Program-made: the position numbers and the translations under genes
Source: an uncultured Bacteroidales bacterium
Lineage (GTDB): Bacteria > Bacteroidota > Bacteroidia > Bacteroidales > Bacteroidaceae
Length of the DNA stretch: 64,000 bases
Direction of reading: 5' to 3'
NCBI GenBank assembly: GCA_902787575.1
Contig: CADAGX010000002.1
Location: forward strand, 219,809-283,808
Shown: positions 24,667-33,396 of the stretch, piece after piece
Layout: every line of letters starts with the position of its first letter
Numbering within the stretch: position 1 is the stretch's first letter
The notes under the pieces: generated by a model
What the model saw: only the letters and a program-made list of their open reading frames with translations
Told to the model about the DNA's origin: nothing
Database searches by the model: none

Positions 24667-26574
24667 ATGATGAAAGGTAACCAGATGTCAGCGGGCGGCC
24701 GTATTGCCGCCTCCTTACGCGAGAGGCAGGATCAGCATGCTGCGTGGCGCGTCTGTCTGCTCTTCCTGCTGAGGTTTTTCCTCTCGTGCCTTCTCGTTTT
24801 TGCAGTGGGAAAGGTCGTTTTCATGTGTTACAACCGTTCTGTCGAAGTTTTTTCGGTGCGCGACGTGTGGGACGTCTGGCGTCATGGCTTCAGTATGGAC
24901 GTCAGCACCAGCTGTTACCTGCTCGTCCTGCCGTGGCTTGTGATGCTCCTCTGGCAAAGTTGGCGGCGGATGCCCGTCAGATGGTTGCTCGTGCCCTACA
25001 GCGTGCTTGTGGCCGTTCTGCTGGGCCTCATTATTGGCGGTGACGCGGTGCTTTATGAGTTTTGGAAATTCAAGCTCAATGCCGCCATCTTCTCCTATAT
25101 GCACAATCCCGAGGGAGCTACGGCCAGTGTGAGCCTGCCATTCCTCGTTTCGCGTGTCGTTGGCATCCTGTTGGCCATCTTCCTCATAGCCATATTACTG
25201 TTGCAGGCGGTGCGTGCCAGCCTTCCAGCCCCGCGTGTTCGACAGACAGGGCGTGCGTGGGCCGCTGTCCTGCTATTAATGCTGGCTCCAGTTGTGTTCC
25301 TTGGCATCCGTGGCAGCATAGGCACCAGTGTGATGAACGTAGGCGTTCCGTACTACAGCCAGCGGCTGTTTCTGAATCATTCGGCCGTCAATCCGGCTTT
25401 CAGCCTGCTGTCTTCCTTCAAGCGTGCGAAGAATTACTCAGACGAGTTCGACTGGTTGCCCGAAACGGAGCGTGCCGAGGTTTTTGCCCCTCTGTATCCG
25501 TTGGAGACAGAAGACGTGGCTGATACGTTGCTCGCCACGACGCGACCCAATATCCTCGTGGTGCTGATGGAAAGCTTTGGCGGCAAATTTGTGGCCGAGT
25601 TGGGTGGTATTCCGGACGTAGCGCCGAATTTGAGCCGCCTCATACGGGAAGGCGTCTTCTGGGAGCAGTTTTATGCCAACAGCTTCCGCACCGACCGTGG
25701 TACGGTGTCTGTCTTCAGCGGTTGGGTAAGCTATCCCACCGTGTCCCTCATGCGGTTGCCCGACAAACTTGCTGGCATTCCGTCGCTGGCACAGTGTCTG
25801 TTGCACGAAGGTTACACCACGGGTTATCTCTACGGCGGCGACATACGCATCATGGGGAAGCGAGGCTATCTTGTAAGTGCAGGGTATCAGGATTTTGTGA
25901 GCGACAAGGATTTCCCTTTCTCGGCAGTGCACGAGAGCAAGTGGGGTGTAAACGATAGTATCGCAGCCCGTCGGATGTACGAATGGATAGCCAGTAAACC
26001 TGCTTCCGAACGGTGGCACCTGGTATTCCAGACGCTGTCGAGCCACGAGCCCTTCGAGGTGCCGTATCATCGGCTTGCCGACAAGAAACTCAATGCCTTT
26101 GCTTTCACCGATCAGTGCATCGGGTCGCTCATAGATTCGCTGCGGACCTTGCCTGCTTGGGACGACATGCTCGTCATACTGCTGCCCGACCACGGTTATC
26201 TCTACGACCTTACGTACGAAGACCCAGCCTTCTTCCATTGCCCCATGCTGTGGCTGGGTGGCGCTGTCAAGCAACCGCGGCGAATGCAAGTGCTGATGAA
26301 TCAGAGCGACCTTGCGGCCACGCTGCTCTCGCAGATGGGAATCTCGCACACCGACTTCCCTTGGAGTCGTAACGTGCTGAGCCGTGCATATACGTATCCT
26401 TTTGTCTATAGCAATTTCCCGGGTGGCATACTTTTCTGCGACAGCACAGGAGTCAGCGTCTTCGACATCGCCAGCCGCCAACCCATTACCGAGCAGCCGG
26501 CGCCGTCGCCCGAGCGAGTGCAAAAAGCAAAGGCTATCCTGCAGACCAGCTACGACCAGTTAGGTGCTCGCTGA
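24667..26574 (+). CDS. LtaS/MdoB-like membrane phosphotransferase, second copy
   Basis: 635 aa, a clear paralogue of the preceding gene over its whole length, with a longer N-terminal cytoplasmic extension (GNQMSAGGRIAASLRERQDQ). Catalytic residues are kept: E302 in LMESFGG, nucleophile T346 in RTDRGTVSVFSG, LSSHEPF, LPDHGY. Segments such as DSLRTLPAWDDMLVIL are nearly identical in both copies, pointing to tandem duplication followed by divergence. Different acceptors or different donor groups may explain keeping both (inference). Last gene of the argS-led run. Confidence 0.92.
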   Translation: MMKGNQMSAGGRIAASLRERQDQHAAWRVCLLFLLRFFLSCLLVFAVGKVVFMCYNRSVEVFSVRDVWDVWRHGFSMDVSTSCYLLVLPWLVMLLWQSWRRMPVRWLLVPYSVLVAVLLGLIIGGDAVLYEFWKFKLNAAIFSYMHNPEGATASVSLPFLVSRVVGILLAIFLIAILLLQAVRASLPAPRVRQTGRAWAAVLLLMLAPVVFLGIRGSIGTSVMNVGVPYYSQRLFLNHSAVNPAFSLLSSFKRAKNYSDEFDWLPETERAEVFAPLYPLETEDVADTLLATTRPNILVVLMESFGGKFVAELGGIPDVAPNLSRLIREGVFWEQFYANSFRTDRGTVSVFSGWVSYPTVSLMRLPDKLAGIPSLAQCLLHEGYTTGYLYGGDIRIMGKRGYLVSAGYQDFVSDKDFPFSAVHESKWGVNDSIAARRMYEWIASKPASERWHLVFQTLSSHEPFEVPYHRLADKKLNAFAFTDQCIGSLIDSLRTLPAWDDMLVILLPDHGYLYDLTYEDPAFFHCPMLWLGGAVKQPRRMQVLMNQSDLAATLLSQMGISHTDFPWSRNVLSRAYTYPFVYSNFPGGILFCDSTGVSVFDIASRQPITEQPAPSPERVQKAKAILQTSYDQLGAR

Positions 26575-26584
26575 GGCATCCTTT

Positions 26585-26665
26585 CATGCGACGTGTCGCA
26601 TGAGTCCACGCGACGCGTCGCGTGAGCCGTTGCCACACGTCGCGTGAAGCAACGCCACACGTCGC
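26585..26665. repeat. Array C: four 12-bp dyad cores at 22-bp pitch
   Basis: Cores are GCGACGTGTCGC (26588-26599), GCGACGCGTCGC (26610-26621, within an 18-bp palindrome 26607-26624), GCCACACGTCGC (26632-26643) and GCCACACGTCGC (26654-26665). Centres 26593.5, 26615.5, 26637.5 and 26659.5 are exactly 22 bp apart. The array fills the gap between convergent genes, and its last core touches the A-run that serves as the U-tract of the minus-strand terminator. Confidence 0.92.
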
Positions 26666-26708
26666 AAAAAAATAGCCGCACGCGGAAGGAAATCTTCCGA
26701 CGTGCGGC
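26666..26708 (-). terminator. Intrinsic terminator of the TPR-AraC regulator gene
   Basis: On the minus strand, GCCGCACG (26708-26701) pairs with CGTGCGGC (26682-26675), with an inner CGGAAG/CTTCCG stem (26683-26688 with 26694-26699) and one bulged base. Seven T residues follow after one base (A-run 26666-26672 on plus). It lies 42 bp beyond the stop at 26751. Confidence 0.9.
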
Positions 26709-26750
26709 GTTGTTGGTTTAGTAAGGTTAGTATTCTCGTTGCAGCTTGCC

Positions 26751-28445
26751 TTACTCAGTCGTTTTCGGAATGATTCGGTACTGCATAGGCGTCACCTTGT
26801 AGAATTTCTTGAAGAGATTGCAGAAGTAAGGCGTGTCGTCGAATCCGCATTCGTAGGCAATGGTGTTTACCGGCCGCTCCGATTCCTTCAGCAGACGTGC
26901 TGCCTTCTCCAGGCGGATGCGGTTGAAATAAGTGTTGGCGGACATGCCTGTGGCGGCAAGTATGCGTCGTGTAAACTGCGAGCGGCTCATGCACATTTCG
27001 GCGGCCAGCACGTCGATAGACAGGCGGTCACGTTCCAGGCTCTGCTCGTAGAGTTCCGAGACTCGGGCCAGAAACTCCACATCTTTGGCCTTCAGCGTTT
27101 GGCTTTCTGTCTCCTCCATCGCTTCTGTGGCAGGTACGACCTCCGTTTCGTCTTCAGCCACGTCTGTTTCTTCGATTATCTCCTGTGGTTTCTTGCGATG
27201 CGCAAACCATGTGGCAAATATAATGCAAGCAATACCTGCGAGCAGGATTAGCAGCGTCGGGTAGCACTCGCGCAGGTTGTCTGCCGTGCCACGCCTGCCA
27301 TCCATGATTGCCAGTTCGTTGCGTTGGCTCAGCCGGATTTCATTGGCCAGTTTCTCGGCGCGCTCGTTGTGCAGGCTGTCGTTCAGCGTCATTGCCTCGC
27401 GCATGTAGTTCAGCGCCTGCCGTGGTGACTGGTCGCTCAGCGCATCGGCCAGCAGACGGCACGCTTGCTGCAGGATATAGTTGTTTCCCGTGGCGCGGCA
27501 AACGCTCTCGCACTCTGTCAGCGCGTGTTTGGCAGCGTTGTTGCGCCCCATCCTCATGTAGAGCCGGCCCAGTTGTTTCAGGGTGATAGCCAACGATGTC
27601 TTTTCGTTTTCTGCGCGCAACATGTCGATGGCTCGCAGATAGAACGACTCGGCCTCCTTGTCTGCATGTTGCGCCGCGTATATGTCCGCCGTCTGTGACA
27701 GCCGTCGTGCCACCTTTATATTATTGCCCGCCTTGCGGTCCAGTTCATACGCGCGTTGCGCAAAATCCAGCGCACGGTCATATTCCTTTGACTTGGTATA
27801 GATTTCAGCCGCCATGCCATATCGTACGCTCAGCAGCGAACTGTCCTCCAGCGAGCGTTCGATTTCCGTGGCCTTCAGGATATAGTGTTTCGCGTCGTCG
27901 AGGCGGTTCGCTTGCAGGCTAAGACCAGCTAAAATATTGTACGCGCGCGAGAGGTTTGCGCTGTCGCGACGCATACTGTCTAAGCGTAGTTCGGTCTGCG
28001 CTGCCTCCAACGCCATGTCTATGCGCCCAATACGGTGGTTTGCCACAGCCTGTAGGGCCAGTGCCTCCTCGATATATGGCGTGTCGCACTCTTCGCGTGC
28101 CTCTTTCTCTGCGCGCGTGGCAGCCTGTAACGTGGCAGTCATGTTAGACATCTTGTCGAGATAGTACGAGGCCATATGTAAATTTACGGCCTTACGTATG
28201 GTGCGATTTTTCGTGCCTTTCCCGAAATGGATGAGACTGTCAGTCACTCCTTCTGCGTCCAGCAGAAACATTAATCTGTTGGCCGTAGAAAGTTTTATGT
28301 GATTGGAAATCAGGATTTCGCGATATAGGCTATCTGTTTCTGGCACGGCGCAAATGCTGGCTGAAACAGCCGCAAATATAGTTGTAAAGAGTAATTTCTT
28401 AATCTGCGACGTTTGGAAAACCAAAATCCGGATGCGTAAATTCAT
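26751..28445 (-). CDS. TPR-membrane-AraC type regulator
   Basis: 564 aa from MNLRIRILVF (ATG 28445); the longer frame would include the promoter region. A signal-like hydrophobic segment LLFTTIFAAVSASICA is followed by about 330 residues of TPR-like helical repeats (ADKEAESFYLRAIDML, ALTLKQLGRLYMRMGR-like). A transmembrane helix LLILLAGIACIIFATWF comes next, then an AraC/XylS double helix-turn-helix (about 465-560: SIDVLAAEMCMSRSQFTRRI and NTIAYECGFDDTPYFCNLFKKFY). Periplasmic TPRs thus connect directly to a cytoplasmic DNA-binding domain, a Bacteroidota one-component design. It is divergent from the 884-aa surface protein gene and may regulate that locus (inference). Confidence 0.92.
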   Translation of the reverse strand: MNLRIRILVFQTSQIKKLLFTTIFAAVSASICAVPETDSLYREILISNHIKLSTANRLMFLLDAEGVTDSLIHFGKGTKNRTIRKAVNLHMASYYLDKMSNMTATLQAATRAEKEAREECDTPYIEEALALQAVANHRIGRIDMALEAAQTELRLDSMRRDSANLSRAYNILAGLSLQANRLDDAKHYILKATEIERSLEDSSLLSVRYGMAAEIYTKSKEYDRALDFAQRAYELDRKAGNNIKVARRLSQTADIYAAQHADKEAESFYLRAIDMLRAENEKTSLAITLKQLGRLYMRMGRNNAAKHALTECESVCRATGNNYILQQACRLLADALSDQSPRQALNYMREAMTLNDSLHNERAEKLANEIRLSQRNELAIMDGRRGTADNLRECYPTLLILLAGIACIIFATWFAHRKKPQEIIEETDVAEDETEVVPATEAMEETESQTLKAKDVEFLARVSELYEQSLERDRLSIDVLAAEMCMSRSQFTRRILAATGMSANTYFNRIRLEKAARLLKESERPVNTIAYECGFDDTPYFCNLFKKFYKVTPMQYRIIPKTTE

Positions 28446-28480
28446 CTTTTCTGAGGGTGTTTTTATGCTTTTTTCAGATG

Positions 28481-28488
28481 TAAAGGTA
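28481..28488 (-). promoter_or_regulatory. Possible -7 box for the TPR-AraC gene
   Basis: Minus-strand TACCTTTA, one base off TAnnTTTG, 35 bp before the ATG at 28445. Preceded on that strand by a run of T's. Weak. Confidence 0.4.
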
Positions 28489-28688
28489 CAAAAAAAAAGT
28501 GAAAATGACAAATATCTGCGGGGAAAAACTGAAAAATGACGGGTGGGTGCGGTTGTAATCGCAAATAACTGAAAAATAATTGAATGACGAATTTGTATGA
28601 TTCAAATTTACAATTTACAATTGCAAAATAGGCTAAAATTTACAATAAAAAGCAAAAAAAACTTAATTTTCTTGTCGTTTTTATTATG

Positions 28689-28696
28689 TATTTTTG
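28689..28696 (+). promoter_or_regulatory. -7 box for the surface locus
   Basis: TATTTTTG matches TAnnTTTG and is followed by GC, as in most boxes of this window. It implies a leader of about 100 nt before the ATG at 28803. The -33 region is T-rich without a clear TTTG at the ideal distance. Confidence 0.6.
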
Positions 28697-28802
28697 CGTT
28701 GCTAACATATTTTTAACGAAGTTTAAACAGTGCTACAGGATGCAAGAAGAGAAACGAAATGTGAGAAAAAACAAATAAACTAACCAATAATTTTAAACCG
28801 AG

Positions 28803-31457
28803 ATGAGTATGAAAAAGTTTTTAGCAATTCTGGCGCTTTTGCTTCCGGTGGGTGTAATGGCGCAGCATTGGACAGCGATGACGACTTACAACTATCCGAA
28901 CTCGACACCTGTCTATGTGCAAGTGAAAGTAAACGGCAAGTTGGCTACTGCCAAGACTCCGCTTGAGTTGGCAGCCTTTGTCGGTGGTGAATGCCGCGGC
29001 TATGCTGCTTCTGCCACAGTGTTTGATACTCCTGTTGCCTCAGTGGAGTTGCACGAATTGCGTGTGGTAGGTGACCTCTCGACGGAAGCTGGTCAGGAAA
29101 TCACGTTCCGCGCTTTCTACGATAATGTAGAGTATGAGTTTACTTCGAAGGTGGTTTTCTCGGGCGAGACGGACTTCATTCCTTCTAACCCGCTAGTGCT
29201 GAATCTGGATGCTGTGACAAACGTGACTTTGGCCACTCCTATCGAGATTTCGCAGCCTGCTTCGGCATTCCCTTATTCTATGGATTTGTCGCAGTACATC
29301 ACGTTCCAGTATAGGCCCAATGACGGTTCGCCCTACACGCCGCTTGGCGAGAGCACCATCGTCAGCCCGATTACGTATGAGTGGATCGTTGGAAACTACA
29401 TGAATGAGCTTTCGTTTGTGGGTAACAACCTTACTGTCACTCCTGCCGTAGAAGCAAATTATGATATTATGCTCTATGTGTATATTGGTGACCGCGAGTC
29501 GCAGCAGTATCAGTCGTTCGTACGTATTCCCACTACTATTGCCGTGCAGATTGCAAAGGTTCCGGTTGAAAGCATTTCCTGCAGTATATCGTCTGCCGAG
29601 TTCTACGCATGGGAAGATTTCGCTGCTTTCTTGAACGGCAAGGTTACGGTGTTGCCCGCCAACGCCACCGACGCTACTTATCATCTGGAGGGCGGCCAGT
29701 ACATGAGTGAGAACGTGTTCACGAAGGGTGGCCAATACGAAGTGCGCATCGTACCCAATGACGATTCGTACCAAGGCGCTATTCCTACGGTGAGTGTGAC
29801 GGTTTACGATCGCCCCACTGGTATCGAAAGTTCGATGCCCAATGGATTAACAGTGGGCATTGGTGAGAATGTTTACGATGCCCTTTCGAACTCGACAAAC
29901 TACTTCTGGAAAGGCACAGAGCCCGAAGCTAATTATGCCAGAATAAATCTTTCGTACACGCCTGGCGCAGATGGATACATCGACGGACAAGGCGTGGCCA
30001 CCAAGGTCGGTCAGGTACGCGTTACGGTGACGCTTACTAATTATACTGTTGATGATGCATCTCCTGTAGCTCGTCCGACCAACTACACCGTGCCGGTGAA
30101 CATCGTCAGCCGTCTGCAGCTGCAAGTGCAGATTGGCCAGGAAAGCACTTACATTAAGGGTGTAGAGTCCGGAGTTTCGCCTGTATTTGTTTACGTGACA
30201 AATCCGAACAGCGAGCCGTTTGACATGAACGACCTCAGTCTTGAGTTCGACGAACGATTCCCTGGCATTCCCTATGCAAATCAGACATTGGTGCTCCAGA
30301 CGGGCACAGAGAATGACGTCAAGATATATGGCTTCCACATTATGCCGAAGTACGTGTCCAATGGCGCCACCTATACCGTGAAGTATCAGGGTACGCCCAT
30401 TGGCGAAAACGGCATGATTACCATTACGCAGAATATGCAACTGGCTAATGGCTGGAACTGGATGGCTATGAACAGCGTGACATCAGCCGATGGCACGGAT
30501 GTGAACACCGCTTTCACGAGCGATGACATTATTGAGGTACGCTCGCAGAGTGCTTTGCTCTACAACGACCCGGTGTACGGATACTTTGGCGATATCTCGC
30601 GCCTTCGTGGATTCGATGCTTCTTATAAGGTAAAGACCAACAAGGCCACTACGGTACAGTTGGGATCTCTTTCCATATTCGAGGCTAAGCAGTCGATGGA
30701 GGAACTCTTGCAAGGCTACAACTGGATGAACAATCCTTATGAGTTCGACGTTCCTGCAGCACAAATCAACAGTTTCTTGGGTGGTAATTTTGTTCCCAGC
30801 GAGGGCGACAGAATCATCACGCAGGAGGACGGCTTCGCTATGTATAGCGATGGCGCATGGGTAGCACCCAACGGCTTTATCTTGAGAGAAGGCAAGGGTC
30901 TGGTGTATTACAATGCCAGCGCTTCAGGCGAGCCTCTCTACGTCGACTTTGATCCGTCACTTGCTCCTCAGGCCGCAGGTGGTGGTGTGAAGGGCTTCAT
31001 GAGCTTTGAAGACAATGCAGCAGCAGACATCTTCCAGTACGACGCTCATGCTTTCGCCGACAATATGTCTATGGTAGCAGTTATCGAAGGTCTCGAGGAT
31101 CCCGAGAACTACACGCTTGGCGTATTTGTGAACGGCGAGTGCCGCGGTCGCGGTCAGGTTGTTAAGGACGGCAAGATGTTCGTTTCCGCCGTGGGTAAGG
31201 TAGGCGAGCAGTTGACATTCAAGCTGGCCAACAACTTCACGGGCGTTGTGACCGACCTCGACGAGACCATGACCTACAGCCTGATTAAGGGCTCGCTCAA
31301 GGCTCCCGTTGCCATCAGCGGTTCCAGCGTTACTGGTATTGCTAAGACAAAGCAAGACGTTCAGGACGACGCAGTTTACGACATGAGCGGTCGCCGTATT
31401 CAGACGATGCAGAAGGGTATCTACATCAAGAACGGCAAGAAGTTCATCAACAAGTGA
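28803..31457 (+). CDS. Secreted surface protein with duplicated GECRG module and C-terminal sorting tail
   Basis: 884 aa (a start at the second ATG, 28809, is equally possible). Signal peptide 1-20 (LLPVGVMAQ). Residues about 22-136 form a module with GGECRG (61-66) and GQEITFRA (97-104). A related module recurs near the C-terminus with NGECRG (777-782) and GEQLTFKL (801-808), and once more in the 229-aa lipoprotein downstream. The middle is beta-rich and Ig-like (about 140-520), followed by LANGWNWMAMNS and LQGYNWMNNPYEF motifs. The end, YDMSGRRIQ ... IYIKNGKKFINK, is a Bacteroidota C-terminal sorting-type tail. First gene of the six-gene surface locus; function unknown. Confidence 0.88.
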   Translation: MSMKKFLAILALLLPVGVMAQHWTAMTTYNYPNSTPVYVQVKVNGKLATAKTPLELAAFVGGECRGYAASATVFDTPVASVELHELRVVGDLSTEAGQEITFRAFYDNVEYEFTSKVVFSGETDFIPSNPLVLNLDAVTNVTLATPIEISQPASAFPYSMDLSQYITFQYRPNDGSPYTPLGESTIVSPITYEWIVGNYMNELSFVGNNLTVTPAVEANYDIMLYVYIGDRESQQYQSFVRIPTTIAVQIAKVPVESISCSISSAEFYAWEDFAAFLNGKVTVLPANATDATYHLEGGQYMSENVFTKGGQYEVRIVPNDDSYQGAIPTVSVTVYDRPTGIESSMPNGLTVGIGENVYDALSNSTNYFWKGTEPEANYARINLSYTPGADGYIDGQGVATKVGQVRVTVTLTNYTVDDASPVARPTNYTVPVNIVSRLQLQVQIGQESTYIKGVESGVSPVFVYVTNPNSEPFDMNDLSLEFDERFPGIPYANQTLVLQTGTENDVKIYGFHIMPKYVSNGATYTVKYQGTPIGENGMITITQNMQLANGWNWMAMNSVTSADGTDVNTAFTSDDIIEVRSQSALLYNDPVYGYFGDISRLRGFDASYKVKTNKATTVQLGSLSIFEAKQSMEELLQGYNWMNNPYEFDVPAAQINSFLGGNFVPSEGDRIITQEDGFAMYSDGAWVAPNGFILREGKGLVYYNASASGEPLYVDFDPSLAPQAAGGGVKGFMSFEDNAAADIFQYDAHAFADNMSMVAVIEGLEDPENYTLGVFVNGECRGRGQVVKDGKMFVSAVGKVGEQLTFKLANNFTGVVTDLDETMTYSLIKGSLKAPVAISGSSVTGIAKTKQDVQDDAVYDMSGRRIQTMQKGIYIKNGKKFINK

Positions 31458-31473
31458 GAATAAGACGACGCGT

Positions 31474-31503
31474 GCCCGAGTCCGGTTTTCGCCGGGCTCG
31501 GGC
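31474..31503 (+). terminator. Possible attenuator or terminator hairpin after the 884-aa gene
   Basis: A 12-pair GC-rich stem (31474-31485 with 31492-31503, one G-U pair, loop TTTTCG) lies 16 bp after the stop codon. It is followed by TTGCCC rather than a T run, so it may stabilise the upstream transcript or only partly terminate. Confidence 0.5.
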
Positions 31504-31575
31504 TTGCCCGTCGAAACTCATAATTGAAATAAACAAAGAGCAAAACCTCATTTTCAAAGTTAATTCTTCACACAG

Positions 31576-33342
31576 ATGAGAGCGAGTAAAGCCAAATGGT
31601 TGCTGGTGTTCGGGCTGTTGCTGAGTGCAACATCGCATGCTCAGAACATCGATCAGATTAGAGATGCCGACCCGCTGGTCATTACTGGTGCGGTGGGAAC
31701 GCAGAATACATACCGCTACTCCAGCGGTTCAAACTATTCTTCTCCGCTGAGCAACACCCTGTATGCCAACCTGAACATCAGCATCTATGGCTTTGCTATG
31801 CCCTTTTCTCTCTATTACACTAACAATAATTTAGATTTCAATTACCCGCAAATATCCTTCAGCCTCACTCCTTCCTACAAGCACTGGACTGGTTATCTTG
31901 GCGAGAGTTCCATGGCCATGAGCAACTATGTGATGAATATGTCGTTCTATGGTGTCGGAGTCGAGTACAATGACGGGAAGCGTTGGCGCGGTGGCGCATT
32001 CTACGGTCGTTTGCGCAAGGCTATCAACGACGACCCCACCGACCCCTTTGCACGTTCCGCACAGTATAAGCGTATGGGTTGGGGTGTGAAAGCAGGATAT
32101 GGTAGCGGTAAGAACTATCTCGATCTCTATCTTCTCTATGCTTACGACTGCCTGAACTCGCTCGACGAGACATGGCAGAATCGTGTGGCTCCGCAAGACA
32201 ATGTGGTGGTGGGCTTGAAGGGATGCGTCACTCCGTTCCGATGGATGAACTTCACCGCCAACGCAGCCGCCAGCGTATTTAGTTCGGATACGCGCGCGCA
32301 AAAAGTGGCCACAGAAACTTCGTTCGACAAAGTCTTCGACGTGCGTTACTCCACGCTGATGCGATTTGCCGGCGATGCAAACATGAACCTCACGTTCAAC
32401 GGGTTCACCTCCAGCATCAACTATCGTTTCATTCAGCCCGATTACACTTCGCTGGGCAACTACTACATGAGTAACAACTACCATTCGCTGGGACTTTCCA
32501 CCAGCGGAACCCTCTTCCGAAAACTCTCCCTTTCCGCAACATTCAACGGCCAGGCCGACAACCTGACGAAAGAACAGATGTACACGACGCAAGGGTTTAT
32601 ATATGCTGCCAACGCATCGTTGCGCTGTGGCGAGCACCTCAGCCTCGCAGCTGGATACAATGGCTACCTGCAGAGCCAGGCCGACGGTGTCTGCAAGGTA
32701 AATGATACTACGGAGGTTCGGCGTGTGATGAACAGCTTCAGCTTTACGCCTTCCTACGCATACGATACAGAACTTCTCGGGCACAATGCCAGCTTGTCGG
32801 CCAGCTACACCGAAAACAAAGACCTCAACAAGTTTGCCACGGGCGAAAGCGATGTCAAGACGATGGCATTCGGAGCTTCCTATGGTATGGACATCCATCC
32901 GTGGGAACTGAATCTCATGCTTTCACTTAGCCACCAGCAGAGCCGCGGTTTCAAAACACGATATTCCAGCGAGGTGGGTAGCCTTACCCTCAGTCGCTCG
33001 TTCCTCCACGAGAAGAACCTCAATGTTTCCCTCACAGGAACACTTGCTTACAACGAAGTGCGTCGCCAGTCGAAGAACCTCTCCATGGGATGTAGCTTCG
33101 GTTTGGGCTATACGCTGGCCAAGGTGCATGTATTCAGCGCTGCGGGCTCCTTCAACAAGTTCGGAGACGTGAATATCACCAAGACACGTAGCAATCTCGA
33201 CATGACAGACATTTCACTCAGTTTAAGCTATGCATACACCTTCTCGCTGCTCACCATCAAGAGCAAGAAACATCGGCAGCAAGACGCCGAGCGTAAGGAA
33301 AAGGAGATGCAAGAGAGCGTGAACCGAGCACTGAAACAGTAG
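31576..33342 (+). CDS. Outer-membrane beta-barrel protein
   Basis: 588 aa. A signal peptide (LLVFGLLLSATSHAQ) is followed by a protein made almost wholly of alternating amphipathic strands with aromatic girdles (LYANLNISIYGFAMPFSLYY, SFSLTPSYKHWTGYLG, YGVGVEYNDGKRWRGGAFYGRL, and many LSASYTEN- and SLSYAYTF-like strands). A transmembrane barrel of 16 or more strands is likely. Unusually for a barrel it does not end on an aromatic residue: the final strand LSLSYAYTFSLLTI is followed by a charged, lysine- and glutamate-rich tail of about 30 residues. I recall similar barrels beside giant TANFOR-type proteins in other Bacteroidota (from memory, not checked). It could anchor or export the neighbouring giant protein. 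Confidence 0.85.
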   Translation: MRASKAKWLLVFGLLLSATSHAQNIDQIRDADPLVITGAVGTQNTYRYSSGSNYSSPLSNTLYANLNISIYGFAMPFSLYYTNNNLDFNYPQISFSLTPSYKHWTGYLGESSMAMSNYVMNMSFYGVGVEYNDGKRWRGGAFYGRLRKAINDDPTDPFARSAQYKRMGWGVKAGYGSGKNYLDLYLLYAYDCLNSLDETWQNRVAPQDNVVVGLKGCVTPFRWMNFTANAAASVFSSDTRAQKVATETSFDKVFDVRYSTLMRFAGDANMNLTFNGFTSSINYRFIQPDYTSLGNYYMSNNYHSLGLSTSGTLFRKLSLSATFNGQADNLTKEQMYTTQGFIYAANASLRCGEHLSLAAGYNGYLQSQADGVCKVNDTTEVRRVMNSFSFTPSYAYDTELLGHNASLSASYTENKDLNKFATGESDVKTMAFGASYGMDIHPWELNLMLSLSHQQSRGFKTRYSSEVGSLTLSRSFLHEKNLNVSLTGTLAYNEVRRQSKNLSMGCSFGLGYTLAKVHVFSAAGSFNKFGDVNITKTRSNLDMTDISLSLSYAYTFSLLTIKSKKHRQQDAERKEKEMQESVNRALKQ

Positions 33343-33396
33343 AATATTGAGAACTGAAATACATTATATACCTTATTATATATAATATATAGCGAT

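Larger units (their letters stand above)
28446..28802. other. AT-rich divergent intergenic region between the regulator and the surface locus
   Basis: This 357-bp region has no gene. It is strikingly AT-rich compared with its flanks and contains a possible -7 box for each direction (28481-28488 minus, 28689-28696 plus). The plus-strand leader would be about 100 nt. Repeated short segments AATTTACAATTTACAATT (28604-28621) and AAATTTACAAT (28636-28646) could be operator-like, but no clear palindrome was found. Confidence 0.6.
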
